64,000 bases of DNA from Colwellia sp. MB02u-6 (GCF_014077095.1 NZ_JACGVG010000027.1:248001-312000), one strand, 5' to 3'. Numbered from the stretch's first letter, positions 47,581-57,188 are shown. Program-made: numbers and translations. Notes: a model not told the origin generated them from the letters alone.

Positions 47581-50124
47581 TTATGCAGATGTTAAATCAA
47601 CGGCTTGAATTTGAACGCCATATTTTTTCTCTTCACCCTGAGCTGGGCGGATTTGATCACGCTCAGTAACGAATTCTATGTTGTTATCGACGGTGTCAGA
47701 GTTAACAAACTGACGGAAACGTTTTAATTGGTCTTCACTTTCAATCGTTGTTTTCCACTCACATTGATAGGTATCAACGACATTTTGCATTTGGTTTTCT
47801 AATTCAGCATTAATTCCTAAGTGATCGTCTTTAACTATTTTTTCCATGTAGGCTAAACCGCCTTCTAGGTTTTCTAACCAGACAGAAGTACGGGTTAAAC
47901 GATCCGCGGTACGGACATAAAACATTAAGTATCGATCAATATATTTCACTAAGGTTTGATCATCTAAATCAATAGCGAATAAGTCGCCATGGCGAGGCTT
48001 CATGCCGCCATTACCGCTGACGTATAAGTTCCAGCCGTTTTCAGTGGCGATAATACCAATGTCTTTACTTTGCGCTTCTGCACACTCGCGTGTACAGCCA
48101 GAGACAGCAAACTTAATTTTATGAGGAGAACGTAAACCTTTATAGCGATCTTCTAAGAAAATGGCCATTGCCATGCTGTCTTGTTGGCCATAACGACACC
48201 AAGTACTGCCGACACAAGATTTAACTGTTCGTAACGATTTACCGTAGGCGTGACCTGTTTCCATACCCGCATCAATTAAGCGTTTCCATATCGCCGGTAA
48301 TTGGTCAACACGTGCGCCGAATAAATCGATACGTTGACCGCCAGTTACTTTGGTATATAGGTTATATTCTTTAGCGACTTCACCAATAACAATTAACTTA
48401 TCTGGGGTTACTTCACCGCCGGGCATACGGGGAACGACAGAATAAGTACCATCTTTTTGCATATTACCTAAAAAGACATCGTTGGTGTCTTGTAGTGATA
48501 CATGGTCGGGTTTTAATATGTAATCGTTCCACACCGAAGCGAGAATAGACGCGGTTGCCGGCTTACAAATTTCACAGCCTAAACCTGAACCATGTTTTTC
48601 TATTAACAGATCAAAGGTTTTAATTTGTTGTGCTTGCACAATGTGAAATAACTCAACCCGGCTGTAAGCAAAGTGTTCACAAAGGTCAGTGCTAATTTCA
48701 ACACCGCGTTTTGCTAGTTCGTGATCTGTTACTTTTTTCAATAATGCCGCACAACCGCCACAACCGCTGCCGGCTTTTGTTGAAGACTTAACTTCACCGA
48801 CATCAATTGCACCACAATCAAGAGCGGCAATAATGTCACCTTTAGTGACATTCAAACATGAACATATGGTTGCTGTATTGGGTAGGGCATCAACGCCTAA
48901 GGTGGGTTTTTCGCCTGAGCTGGGTAAAATTAAACCGTCGGGGTTTTCAGGTAACTCAATGCCATTGAGGGCGTATTGCAATAATGCATCATATTCGCTG
49001 GTATCACCGACTAACACCGCACCTAATAATTCTTTACCATTGGCACTGACGACTATTTTTTTATAAATTTGATCGGGTTGGTTTGAATAAACATAGCTTT
49101 TACAACCTTGAGTACGCGCATGCGCATCGCCAATTGACCCTACGTCTATGCCCATTAACTTCAATTTAGTGCTCATGTCAGCACCAGTAAATTGTTGCTC
49201 ACCGCCAATAATATTATCGGCAGTCACCTTAGCCATAGTGTAACCTGGCGCGACTAAGCCGAAGATAAAGTTATTCCATAAAGCACACTCGCCAATAGCG
49301 TAAATGCTTTCGTCAGAGCTTTTACAATAGTTATCAATCACAATACCGCCACGTTCACCAAGCGCTAAATCAAATTCACGGGCTAAGTTATCATAGGGGC
49401 GAATACCTGCTGAGAATAAGATAACGTCAGTTTCTAAATGCGACCCGTCAGCAAAATTCATTCGGTGAACGCATTCTTCGCCGTCAACAATTTCGCTGGT
49501 AGCTTTTTGGGTATGTACTTGTACGCCAATGCCTTCGATCATTGAACGCAGTAAAGCGCCGCCGTCTTTGTCTAATTGCACACCCATCAATTGTGGCGCA
49601 AACTCAACCACGTGTGTTTCTAAGCCTAACTCTTTAAGTGCGTTAGCAGCCTCTAAACCAAGTAAACCACCACCGACCACAACCCCAACTTTACCAGTTT
49701 TGGCTGACGCTTGAATGTCTTCTAAATCTTGAATAGTACGGTAAACCAGACAATGGTCACGTTCTTTACCCGGAATAGGGGGAACAAAAGGGTATGAGCC
49801 TGTTGCCATGACTAACTTGTCGTAAGCGTATGTTTTTCCTGCTTCAGTGGTAACCACTTTCTTTGCTTTATCAATGTGAGTGACTTTTGCGTTAGTGAAA
49901 AATTTAACACCTATTTCGTTGTAGTATGCTGGCGTTGTCATTGCTAAATCATCAGCCGTTTTTCCAGAAAAATATTCTGATAAGTGAACACGGTCATAAG
50001 CTAAACGGTCTTCAGCTGATAATACTGTAATTTCATAGCCTGCATGTTTTGCCATTTCATCAACAAAGTGATGGCCAACCATGCCATTGCCAACGACAAC
50101 GATTTTTTGAGCTTGTGTGTTCAT
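47581..50124 (-). CDS. nirB: Nitrite reductase (NADH) large subunit
   Basis: An 847-residue assimilatory nitrite reductase producing ammonium. Domains in order: FAD/NAD(P) oxidoreductase (IVVVGNGMVGHHF; GGGLLGLEAANAL), a BFD [2Fe-2S] domain (CSCLNVTKGDI, CGGC) with a second cysteine pair (CEIC), a ferredoxin-like half-domain, and the sirohaem/[4Fe-4S] domain with CVGSTWCRYG and CTRECAEAQ. AGGA precedes the ATG. It heads the nirBD unit, with its own sigma-54-type promoter. Confidence 0.96.
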   Translation of the reverse strand: MNTQAQKIVVVGNGMVGHHFVDEMAKHAGYEITVLSAEDRLAYDRVHLSEYFSGKTADDLAMTTPAYYNEIGVKFFTNAKVTHIDKAKKVVTTEAGKTYAYDKLVMATGSYPFVPPIPGKERDHCLVYRTIQDLEDIQASAKTGKVGVVVGGGLLGLEAANALKELGLETHVVEFAPQLMGVQLDKDGGALLRSMIEGIGVQVHTQKATSEIVDGEECVHRMNFADGSHLETDVILFSAGIRPYDNLAREFDLALGERGGIVIDNYCKSSDESIYAIGECALWNNFIFGLVAPGYTMAKVTADNIIGGEQQFTGADMSTKLKLMGIDVGSIGDAHARTQGCKSYVYSNQPDQIYKKIVVSANGKELLGAVLVGDTSEYDALLQYALNGIELPENPDGLILPSSGEKPTLGVDALPNTATICSCLNVTKGDIIAALDCGAIDVGEVKSSTKAGSGCGGCAALLKKVTDHELAKRGVEISTDLCEHFAYSRVELFHIVQAQQIKTFDLLIEKHGSGLGCEICKPATASILASVWNDYILKPDHVSLQDTNDVFLGNMQKDGTYSVVPRMPGGEVTPDKLIVIGEVAKEYNLYTKVTGGQRIDLFGARVDQLPAIWKRLIDAGMETGHAYGKSLRTVKSCVGSTWCRYGQQDSMAMAIFLEDRYKGLRSPHKIKFAVSGCTRECAEAQSKDIGIIATENGWNLYVSGNGGMKPRHGDLFAIDLDDQTLVKYIDRYLMFYVRTADRLTRTSVWLENLEGGLAYMEKIVKDDHLGINAELENQMQNVVDTYQCEWKTTIESEDQLKRFRQFVNSDTVDNNIEFVTERDQIRPAQGEEKKYGVQIQAVDLTSA

Positions 50125-50188
50125 TTATTACAATCCTACTTTTTTAAATTACCGCTGTACTAACGGAACTAGACAATAATTTTTTATT

Positions 50189-50204
50189 TGCAATAAATGA
50201 ACCA
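50189..50204 (-). promoter_or_regulatory. Sigma-54 promoter of nirBD
   Basis: TGGTTCATTTATTGCA on the minus strand matches TGGCAC-N5-TTGCA with 10 bases between GG and GC and a perfect -12 half. The predicted leader is about 55 bases and has no terminator hairpin. Confidence 0.65.
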
Positions 50205-50287
50205 GTTGATTTATATTAATAAATTCAGATAGATAGGGTTTAAGTCTTGGCTCGAAGTAGCATTTTTGCACTATGGTGAAGAGATTA

Positions 50288-50306
50288 GCGCACCAATGGT
50301 GTGCGC
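50288..50306. promoter_or_regulatory. NtrC-like palindrome upstream of nirB
   Basis: GCGCAC-CAATGGT-GTGCGC is a perfect 6-bp dyad with the GCAC-N7-GTGC spacing of NtrC sites. It lies 84-102 bp upstream of the -24 element. Confidence 0.6.
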
Positions 50307-50785
50307 GATTATGATGTGCAGCAAGTTGGCGTACAAGATAAGTGACTGTCTACGAGTGCAGATCACTGAAAATAGCACAGGCTTAGATAACACACTTATA
50401 TAATACTATGCTGAAAGAGACGGTTTACACTTTAGGAAAATTTTAGCTGTTTGACCACAATCCTATGAAGAAAATTGAATGACCTTAGGTAAAATTAGTG
50501 CCCTAATCAGAGTCATTAAAAAGGGGGCTTATTTGCACCTAGCTGTACAGATTTATATCACGCTTTGGGTGCAGAACAGAGGAAGACTAACGATAGATAC
50601 AGATGAGTTGAGCCAAACCATCAAAATTGAAAATGAAATAAATGGCTATTTTAACGCCTAAATCAAGTGGGCTTCACCTATCTTAACAAGAAGATATACG
50701 GTCATTAACCAATGTCAGATGATGAAATACCCTATCGAGGCACTTTTTTATCTTGATATTATCGCTGCAAGTTTACTCTGCAACT

Positions 50786-50998
50786 TCACTCTTCAATTTC
50801 ATAGTCATCATCATCGAAAACATCACGACACTTTTTATGCACTTTTTTACTTGCTTGCTTCTGATGGCCAGATGCATTTGTTCTGTCTCTAAAGTGTTTT
50901 GAATTAGCAAATTGACTTTGATGAGATAAATCAAATTCAGTTAATTCATTATTCAATGTGTTTTTATTACTCGATGGTGAAGTTGAGTAATTATTCAT
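50786..50998 (-). CDS. Small hydrophilic hypothetical protein
   Basis: A 70-residue protein from the ATG at 50998, with AAGAGAA 8 bases upstream. It starts MNNYSTSPSSNKNTL, is rich in Asn, Ser, Lys and His, and ends in an acidic tail (DVFDDDDYEIEE). No domain is recognised and it may be unstructured. The clear ribosome site supports a real gene. Confidence 0.5.
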   Translation of the reverse strand: MNNYSTSPSSNKNTLNNELTEFDLSHQSQFANSKHFRDRTNASGHQKQASKKVHKKCRDVFDDDDYEIEE

Positions 50999-51264
50999 GA
51001 TGTTCTCTTTTGTTGTTAACAAATACTATTGTTGGAATATTCGCTATTTTTATTAACAATTGATAGTTAAATATTTTTGTCAGTCTGATTACATAATTTT
51101 GTTAACCCATATTATTTTTATTACTTATTGATTTATATTCTTTTTATAATTATTGCTTGCAACAAATACTGGCATTCATTCCAAGTCATCAAATCGAATC
51201 GGCATATATTGGCAATTATTATGATTTTGAAACTTTTCATAAGGATGATCTAGATAAAAGCACT

Positions 51265-51292
51265 GCCCATCACCCAATGAGGGGCTTTTTTT
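51265..51292 (+). terminator. Orphan plus-strand terminator
   Basis: GCCC-A-TCA / TGA-GGGGC closes a short loop and is followed by seven T on the plus strand. No plus-strand gene precedes it: the nearest genes on the left are on the minus strand. It may end a small RNA that begins somewhere in 51030-51230. Confidence 0.6.
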
Positions 51293-52000
51293 CTATCTCA
51301 TTGATATGTGGTAATAAGTACTAATGATATTTACCTGTTCATTGTTACTGATTACACAATAATATTTGTAGAAAGAGTTTGATTGGCATATCGGTGTATT
51401 AAATGGCAAAACAATATTTTCTTATCGTTGTTATAGAGTCAAACCATTGGTAAATATATCAGCATAATAAAAATAAAGTTGCTTCAGGCAGTGTTGAAAC
51501 CTTAGCTACTGATGAAATGTATTAGCTCAAGCTTGAACTCTCACTCTTACCCTCACTTTGGCTTTATAGGTTTTTATCAAGACTGACAGCAGGAAAGCTA
51601 CTAAAGCTGCCGTTCATCATAAAATTTATAATGCTAAATTTGTGCGCATACCAGCCACATTTAATTTACTACTGAACCCTTTTTGTAGGCAAGTTAGATA
51701 CCTTTCACTGATAATTCAACAAACCTATGTGCGTTGGGTTTATGACTTGGCGAAACATACTGTCCACGTAGTTTCTTTGTTGTACGAGAGAAATTCAGGT
51801 TTTATAATCATTATTTATTAATCTGTTTTTATACGTCGCTATATTTAGAAAGTAAAATCAATATGTTGAATGTTAATGTTAATGTTAATATTAAGTTATT
51901 TATGTTAATTTAAATGAATATTCATTAGTTGGACATTCACCTTTGTTGAAAGTGGGACTTTATCCGTCTAATAAGCTAGGCCTACAAGGAGGGTTCAATT
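51293..52000. other. Gene-free stretch
   Basis: No supported gene in about 700 bp. A plus-strand frame from about 51468 shows protein-like composition (VASGSVETLATDEMY, TAGKLLKLPF) but contains stops and could be chance or a very old relic. A (TGTTAA)3 simple repeat lies at about 51871-51888. Confidence 0.5.
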
Positions 52001-52607
52001 ATGCCAAATAGAGCAATCATGGCTCCAAGAGACTTAATCTTGGATACTGTTGAAGCACAAAAAATAGCATTCTTTTTTGATCATATTCTTGTTTATGGCT
52101 TAGAGTGCGAAAAATTCACATCTGATCAATAGGCACAATTTGATAAAGATTTGGGCTGTCACAGAGAACAAGGCATTGCCTTAAACTGCGGTATATAAAT
52201 ACCTCAATTAATTAGCTTCCAAAATGCCGACGGCTAATCATGGAGACCACTTGGCGAACTTTCAAAAGATTGTTATTTATTTTTCCATTTCAAATGGGAA
52301 TTAGCATCGCTAAAGAAGCTGAGAATGAAGCCCATGCAAATCAAATAGTCAGACATTATTCAAGCCAGATTATGTATAACGACACTCCAGTTGTAGCTCA
52401 TGCAACACCCCTTAATTTAGAAAAAAGTGGACGCGGACCTAATACTATTGAACTTGTGCTTAAAAAGTGCCTTTATCACTGAAAAATTTACTTTGGGAAT
52501 ATTTTGTTCAATTTCGTAAGGATGAAGAAAATATGACGAAACTAAGAGGTTTAGGTTTATGGCTTCAAAATATTGTGAGTTCTGAGGATTCGGCAAGAAT
52601 GATTTAA
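52001..52607 (+). pseudogene. Decayed cassette gene of unknown function
   Basis: An ideal ribosome site (AAGGAGGG, 51986-51993) precedes ATG 52001, which opens MPNRAIMAPRDLILDTVEAQ... and hits a TAG after 43 codons. Protein-like stretches then continue in shifting frames: IAKEAENEAHANQIVRHY, then a stretch ending RGPNTIELVLKK, and finally LKNLLWEYFVQFRKDEEN and LRGLGLWLQNIVSS before the TAA at 52605. The C-terminal part, with a conserved WEYF...R.DEEN...L..WLQ pattern, looks like a family of uncharacterised accessory proteins. At least one nonsense codon and two frameshifts are present. It sits just before an attC-like site. Confidence 0.6.
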
Positions 52608-52622
52608 GTCGCTTGGTCGAAC

Positions 52623-52716
52623 TATAAGTCGCTTAAAAGGACAAAAAACAGTTGGGTTTTGTTCCTTCGTCGCTTATTTTAGCCAACATTTTTTTGCCAT
52701 TTAATGAGGCGTTATA
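52623..52716 (+). other. attC-like recombination site 1
   Basis: The stretch starts TATAAGTCGCTTAAAAGG and ends AATGAGGCGTTAT, which are imperfectly complementary. Inside are AGGACA, ACAGTTGG and, on the other arm, TTTTAGCCAAC; GTTGG pairs with CCAAC. This is the arm-and-spacer layout of integron attC sites. The core GCGTTATATTT recurs 23 bp downstream (52733-52743), just before the EAL gene. Confidence 0.65.
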
Positions 52717-52758
52717 TTTGCCGACTAACTTAGCGTTATATTTATTAAGGATAGAGAA

Positions 52759-53526
52759 ATGAAAGAAAAACCTATAATTTATGACAGATTTTCATGTGAT
52801 AATTGTTCTAATAAAAGCAGTCTTGACTTCGATTTTACAATGGCTTTTCAGCCAATTATCAACTGTAAGACTAATCAAGTTTATGGGTATGAAGCATTGG
52901 TTCGTGGTTTAAATAATGAATCAGGACTTTCAATAATATCTAAAGTAAACGATGATAATCGTTATGTATTTGACCAACTTTGTCGAGTTAAGGCAATAGC
53001 TTTAGCATCCAAATTAAAACTTGAATCTATGCTTAGCATTAACTTTCTTCCAAATGCTATCTACAAACCCGAGCGTTGTATTCGTTCGACATTAGATGCA
53101 GCCAAGAAATACAATTTTCCAGTTGAAAGAATAATATTTGAGTTTACAGAAGTTGAAAAAATAGAAGATATTAATTTCGTTAAAAACATAGTCGAATATT
53201 ATAATAAATTGGGATTTAAGACTGCAATTGATGATTTTGGCTCTGGTTACGCGGGCTTGGCGTTGTTAGCTGACTTCCAAACCAATATTGTAAAGCTTGA
53301 TATGGAGCTTATTCGCAATATTGATACAGATTATGCTCGCCAATCAATAGTAAAAAACTGTTTAAATATGTTTTGTGATTTAAATATTACTCCACTAGCT
53401 GAGGGTATTGAGACTAAGGAAGAATTTATTTGCTTGCGAAATTTTGGTGTTGAATTAATGCAAGGTTATCTGTTTGCCAAACCTGGTTTTGAAAGACTGC
53501 CAAAAGTAAATTTTAATAAATTTTAA
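52759..53526 (+). CDS. Stand-alone EAL-domain protein, probable cyclic-di-GMP phosphodiesterase
   Basis: A 255-residue protein that is almost only an EAL domain. The residues for metal and c-di-GMP binding are all present: E45 in EALVRG, N95 in NFLPN, E128 in EFTE, D158-D159 in DDFGSGYAG, K179 in VKLD, E218 in GIET, and Q235 in QGYLFAKP. It should therefore hydrolyse c-di-GMP. A short N-terminal extension carries CDNC, which might bind a metal. There is no sensor, GGDEF or membrane segment. It lies between two attC-like sites, with AAGGATAGAG before its ATG, and so looks like a gene cassette. Confidence 0.9.
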   Translation: MKEKPIIYDRFSCDNCSNKSSLDFDFTMAFQPIINCKTNQVYGYEALVRGLNNESGLSIISKVNDDNRYVFDQLCRVKAIALASKLKLESMLSINFLPNAIYKPERCIRSTLDAAKKYNFPVERIIFEFTEVEKIEDINFVKNIVEYYNKLGFKTAIDDFGSGYAGLALLADFQTNIVKLDMELIRNIDTDYARQSIVKNCLNMFCDLNITPLAEGIETKEEFICLRNFGVELMQGYLFAKPGFERLPKVNFNKF

Positions 53527-53548
53527 TTTAGTGTATGAATTAGGCAAA

Positions 53549-53634
53549 TATAAGTTGTTCAACCAGGACACATTACAGTTGGCCAGCTCCGTTGCTCGCA
53601 ATTTTAACCAACAATTTATCGCCACTTAGTACAG
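53549..53634 (+). other. attC-like recombination site 2
   Basis: TATAAGTTGTTCAACCAGGACA, then ACAGTTGGCC, then GCTCC, then ATTTTAACCAAC and GCCACTTAG follow the same order as site 1. The right end (expected GCGTTA) is not recognisable next to it. A GTTAGAC sequence matching the core GTTRRRY occurs at about 53692, so the site may be longer or recombined. Confidence 0.55.
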
Positions 53635-53735
53635 GTTTGTTACCTGCTTCAACTAAACTTGTACCTAATATTGCACAAGTCACTGTTTGTCGTTAGACTT
53701 GTCTTATTAACTGTACAACTAGAAAAGAGGGTACT

Positions 53736-53990
53736 ATGAGAATCGTATCTTTTACTGAAGCAAGAAATAGGCTTAAATCTGTACTTGATCATGTCGTAAA
53801 CGACGCTGATTATACTGTCATTACACGTAGAGATTCTGAAGATGCTGTTGTTATGTCTATGGATCATTACAACAGCTTAATGGAAACTGTTCATTTATTA
53901 AAGTCACCGGCTAACGTAGCTCATCTAACTCGCTCTATTGAACAATTTAAATTAGCTCAAGTGATTGAGCGAGAAATATTAAATGACTAG
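53736..53990 (+). CDS. Antitoxin of the Phd/YefM family
   Basis: An 84-residue antitoxin. The N-terminal DNA-binding domain starts MRIVSFTEARNRLKSVLDHV and contains the conserved VITRRDSEDAVVMSMDHYNSLMET box. The C-terminal half wraps and neutralises the toxin. GAGGG precedes the ATG. It overlaps the toxin gene by 8 bp, and the complex would repress its own promoter. Confidence 0.92.
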   Translation: MRIVSFTEARNRLKSVLDHVVNDADYTVITRRDSEDAVVMSMDHYNSLMETVHLLKSPANVAHLTRSIEQFKLAQVIEREILND

Positions 53991-54243
53991 GTTGTTAGCC
54001 TGGACTGATGATGCTTGGGCTGATTATGTGTATTGGCAAGGGCAAGATAAAAAAACGCTTAAAAGAATTAATAAGTTAATTACCGACACTAAGCGCTTTC
54101 CATTTGAGGGGATCGGAAAACCTGAACCGTTAAGAGAGAATTTATCAGGTTTTTGGTCTAGACGTGTGGATGAATCAAATCGTCTTGTATATGCCGCTAA
54201 TGATAGTCACATTACCGTTATATCCTGCCGCTACCATTATTAA
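53983..54243 (+). CDS. Txe/YoeB-family mRNA endoribonuclease toxin
   Basis: An 86-residue RelE-superfamily toxin that cleaves mRNA in the ribosome A site. Family boxes PFEGIGKPEPL, GFWSRRVDESNRLVY and the terminal CRYHY are intact, including the catalytic Arg and penultimate His. It forms a module with the YefM-like antitoxin and is followed within 2 bp by an attC-like site, a common cassette cargo. Confidence 0.93.
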   Translation: MTRLLAWTDDAWADYVYWQGQDKKTLKRINKLITDTKRFPFEGIGKPEPLRENLSGFWSRRVDESNRLVYAANDSHITVISCRYHY

Positions 54244-54244
54244 T

Positions 54245-54333
54245 TATAACCAGCAGCTATTAGTTGCTTAAACGTAAAACGACAGTAGGCCATCGCTCCG
54301 TGATTATAGCCAACCATTATTTGCCTATTAATG
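54245..54333 (+). other. attC-like recombination site 3
   Basis: TATAACCAGCAGC opens the site; ACGACAGTAGGCC, GCTCC and ATTATAGCCAACC, TTTGCCTATTAATGG follow in the same order as in sites 1 and 2. The right core is degenerate (GTCTATT). The speB stop codon lies 6 bp further. Confidence 0.55.
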
Positions 54334-54338
54334 GTCTA

Positions 54339-55265
54339 TTATTTTAGCTTATGTTTAGCCGTCCAAATATGAGCTAACTCTAGAGCTATTGTTGCCGCGG
54401 CTAATGCGGTAACTTCACTATTATCATAGGCAGGAGCTACTTCAACCACATCCATACCAACCAGGTTAATACCCACTAAAGCGCGCAAAATTCTTAATAC
54501 TTTATCTGTAGTTAAACCACCACATACCGGTGTACCTGTACCTGGGGCAAAGGCGGGATCTAAGCAGTCAATATCAAAGGTTAGGTAAACAGGCGTATTG
54601 CCCACTCTAGCTTTAATTAATGCTGTGATCTCCTCTACACTCATATCATTTGCCTGCATAGCATTAATCACAGAAAAACCATGGTCTTTCTCTTGGTAAT
54701 TAGTGCGAATACCCACTTGAATAGATTTAGCTTTATCTATGAGTTTTTCTTTCGGCGCATGATAAAACATAGTGCCGTGATCATAACAGCTGCCATTGTT
54801 ATAAGTATCCGTATGAGCATCAAAATGAATCAGTGCCAGCATGCCAAATTTTTTCGCATAGGCGCGTAGTATGGGCAGAGTAACAAAGTGATCTCCTCCT
54901 AACGATAAAACAGTTTTACCCGAGTCAAGTAACTGGCCTATAGCGGTTTCAACTTGCGCACAGAAGTGCGCAGAGTCTCCAGGAGAGAAAACCAAGTCGC
55001 CAGCATCCACTATGTTACAGTGTTTTAATAAGCTAAAAGGCCAAGGAAATCTCTTACCTTCCCAAGCTAAATTAACTGAAGCTTGTCTAATGGCAGTAGG
55101 GCCCATTCGAGCGCCTGAACGCCCGGTGGAGGCCATGTCATAAGGTAAGCCTAAAACAACAATATCAGCAGCTGACTCGACAGGGTTTTGCACTAAAGGC
55201 TGGCGTAAAAATGTCATGGCATTTGAATAAATAGACTCATCTACTTGATTGAAAATATTTTTCAT
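54339..55265 (-). CDS. speB: Agmatinase
   Basis: Manganese ureohydrolase that converts agmatine to putrescine and urea, 308 residues. The three metal boxes are [18 protein letters not shown] and [17 protein letters not shown], with all His and Asp ligands. It follows speA by 12 bp, so arginine is converted to putrescine by one operon. Confidence 0.96.
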   Translation of the reverse strand: MKNIFNQVDESIYSNAMTFLRQPLVQNPVESAADIVVLGLPYDMASTGRSGARMGPTAIRQASVNLAWEGKRFPWPFSLLKHCNIVDAGDLVFSPGDSAHFCAQVETAIGQLLDSGKTVLSLGGDHFVTLPILRAYAKKFGMLALIHFDAHTDTYNNGSCYDHGTMFYHAPKEKLIDKAKSIQVGIRTNYQEKDHGFSVINAMQANDMSVEEITALIKARVGNTPVYLTFDIDCLDPAFAPGTGTPVCGGLTTDKVLRILRALVGINLVGMDVVEVAPAYDNSEVTALAAATIALELAHIWTAKHKLK

Positions 55266-55277
55266 TACACTGACTCT

Positions 55278-57188
55278 CTATAAATCTTCAAGATAGGTAT
55301 AACCCTTTAAGCCGACTTCTAATTCATTAAAAATTTGTTCACCTTCAGTTGATGATAATCTAGCCTCGATAAGCTCAGAATAAGTTCGTTTAAATAATTC
55401 TGGGTCTAAATGGACATAACGCAACATATCTTCAACCGTATCACCTTCATTAATTTCAGTGATTTCTGCTACACCGTCGTCATTAATGAAGACAACAGCG
55501 CTGTGTGTGTCACCAAATAGATTATGCATATCACCTAAAATTTCTTGATAAGCACCGACTAAAAAGAAACCCAGTAAATAAGGTTCATCTTCTGTCCATG
55601 CCGGTACAGGTAATGTGCTTTCAATTCCTTGGCCGTCAACATAATGGTCAATAGCGCCATCTGAATCACAAGTAATGTCTAATAACACGGCTCTTTTTTC
55701 ATGTGATTTCTCTAAGTTATTTAACGGTAAAACAGGAAAAACCTGATCTATGCCCCATGCATCGGGTAATGATTGAAATAAAGAAAAGTTAACAAAAAAT
55801 TTATCTGCAAGCTTTTCAGTTAATCCATCAATTATCGGGCGATGGAAACGGTTTTTAGCATCCATTAATTTATTTAGTTCATAACAAATACGCAAGTTAG
55901 TTTGTTCTGCCCAAGCTCGCTGGGTTAAGTTTAATAATCCCATCGAAAATTGGCTGTGTACTTCAGCTAAATCACTTTGCGTGTCGTGATAAATCTCAAT
56001 CAGTGCGCGATCATCATTACGGTCATTTAATTGCTTTAACGAACGCCACATATTATTTAACAAGATAGACTCGTCAAGTATAGGCGCTTTTATCTCTTCT
56101 GGTTCATAAGATTCCGCGCCAATGACATTAGAAATTAAGACCGCATGATGCGCGGTTAATGCTCTACCTGATTCTGAAATGATCATCGGCATAGGTTGCT
56201 GATAACTATTACAAATATCGCCAATGGTATGGACAATATTATTAGCATATTCGGCAACACTATAGTTCATTGAGTTATGTGATTGGCTGCGTGTACCATC
56301 ATAGTCAATGGCCAAACCACCACCCACATCCATGCATAAAAGCCCAGCACCAAGATGACGAAGCTCACAATAAAAACGCGCAGCCTCACTAACACCTAAT
56401 CTAACATCTCTTATATTGGCTATTTGCGAGCCTAAGTGAAAGTGAACCAGTTTTAACGCATCAAGCATGTTTTCTGCTTTAAGTATTTTAACCACGTTAA
56501 GTACTTGTGAAGCTGACAAACCAAACTTTGATTTTTCACCGCCACTGGCTTGCCACTTACCTTTACCTTGAGACGCTAAGCGAACGCGTATGCCCAATCT
56601 AGGTTCTACATTCAGTTTTTTCGCTTCGGCTAAAATCATCTCCAGTTCAGACATTTTCTCTAAAACAATATGAACTTTATGGCCTAACTTTTCGCCGATT
56701 AATGCCAAACGCACATACTCTCGGTCTTTGTAACCATTACAAACAATAACCGATGAAACTTTTTGAGCCATGGCCAAAACAGCCAACAGTTCTGCTTTAC
56801 TACCTGCTTCAAGTCCTAATTGTGTGAATTCCTTGTTATTTTGGCTAGCCAAAATCTCATCAACCACTTCACGCTGTTGATTAACTTTAATAGGATAAAC
56901 TAATAAATATTTTTGCTGATAATCATAGTCTTCTATTGCTTTATTAAAGGCTTCACACAAGCTGTGAATACGATGATGGATTATTTGTGGAAATCGCACT
57001 AAAGCAGGTAGCGTTAAGCCCTTACTTTCAATCATTTTGGCAATAGTACTTAATTCTACCGTATGATCTTGATGGTCAACTTTCGGCGCAACATATACAT
57101 TTCCAGCATCATTTATACCGAAATAGCCCTGACTCCAATGACGCACGTTATAGTGTGTACGTGCGTGATCAAGATTATCTTTATTCAT
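55278..57188 (-). CDS. speA: Biosynthetic arginine decarboxylase
   Basis: PLP-dependent fold-type III enzyme forming agmatine, 636 residues. The N-terminal segment [15 protein letters not shown] is typical. The PLP lysine is K101 in [48 protein letters not shown] and [12 protein letters not shown] follow, and a C-terminal acidic domain closes the protein. The 375-bp upstream gap to the fasciclin gene shows no recognised element. Confidence 0.96.
   Translation of the reverse strand: MNKDNLDHARTHYNVRHWSQGYFGINDAGNVYVAPKVDHQDHTVELSTIAKMIESKGLTLPALVRFPQIIHHRIHSLCEAFNKAIEDYDYQQKYLLVYPIKVNQQREVVDEILASQNNKEFTQLGLEAGSKAELLAVLAMAQKVSSVIVCNGYKDREYVRLALIGEKLGHKVHIVLEKMSELEMILAEAKKLNVEPRLGIRVRLASQGKGKWQASGGEKSKFGLSASQVLNVVKILKAENMLDALKLVHFHLGSQIANIRDVRLGVSEAARFYCELRHLGAGLLCMDVGGGLAIDYDGTRSQSHNSMNYSVAEYANNIVHTIGDICNSYQQPMPMIISESGRALTAHHAVLISNVIGAESYEPEEIKAPILDESILLNNMWRSLKQLNDRNDDRALIEIYHDTQSDLAEVHSQFSMGLLNLTQRAWAEQTNLRICYELNKLMDAKNRFHRPIIDGLTEKLADKFFVNFSLFQSLPDAWGIDQVFPVLPLNNLEKSHEKRAVLLDITCDSDGAIDHYVDGQGIESTLPVPAWTEDEPYLLGFFLVGAYQEILGDMHNLFGDTHSAVVFINDDGVAEITEINEGDTVEDMLRYVHLDPELFKRTYSELIEARLSSTEGEQIFNELEVGLKGYTYLEDL

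Noticed and set aside
50125-50180. ANTAR-type attenuator in the nirB leader
   Set aside because: The short predicted leader has no terminator hairpin and no paired hexaloops; only the nrtA leader has them.
50479-50661. 60-codon plus-strand frame (MTLGKISALIRVIKKG...)
   Set aside because: No ribosome-binding site, no recognised motif, and a composition consistent with a chance frame in the upstream region of nirB. Could be a fragment, but nothing supports it.
51400-51720. Plus-strand protein-like stretch with stops (VASGSVETLATDEMY and following)
   Set aside because: Interrupted by stops and matching nothing I know; too weak to call a pseudogene.
51871-51888. (TGTTAA)3 repeat as a possible CRISPR or iteron
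   Set aside because: Three copies of a 6-mer without spacers; a simple-sequence repeat. No CRISPR array is present in the window.
54681-54869. Frames opposite speB and many similar antisense frames across the window (for example opposite nasA, nirB, barA and fadD)
   Set aside because: They lie fully inside well-supported genes on the other strand, have no ribosome sites and no family resemblance.
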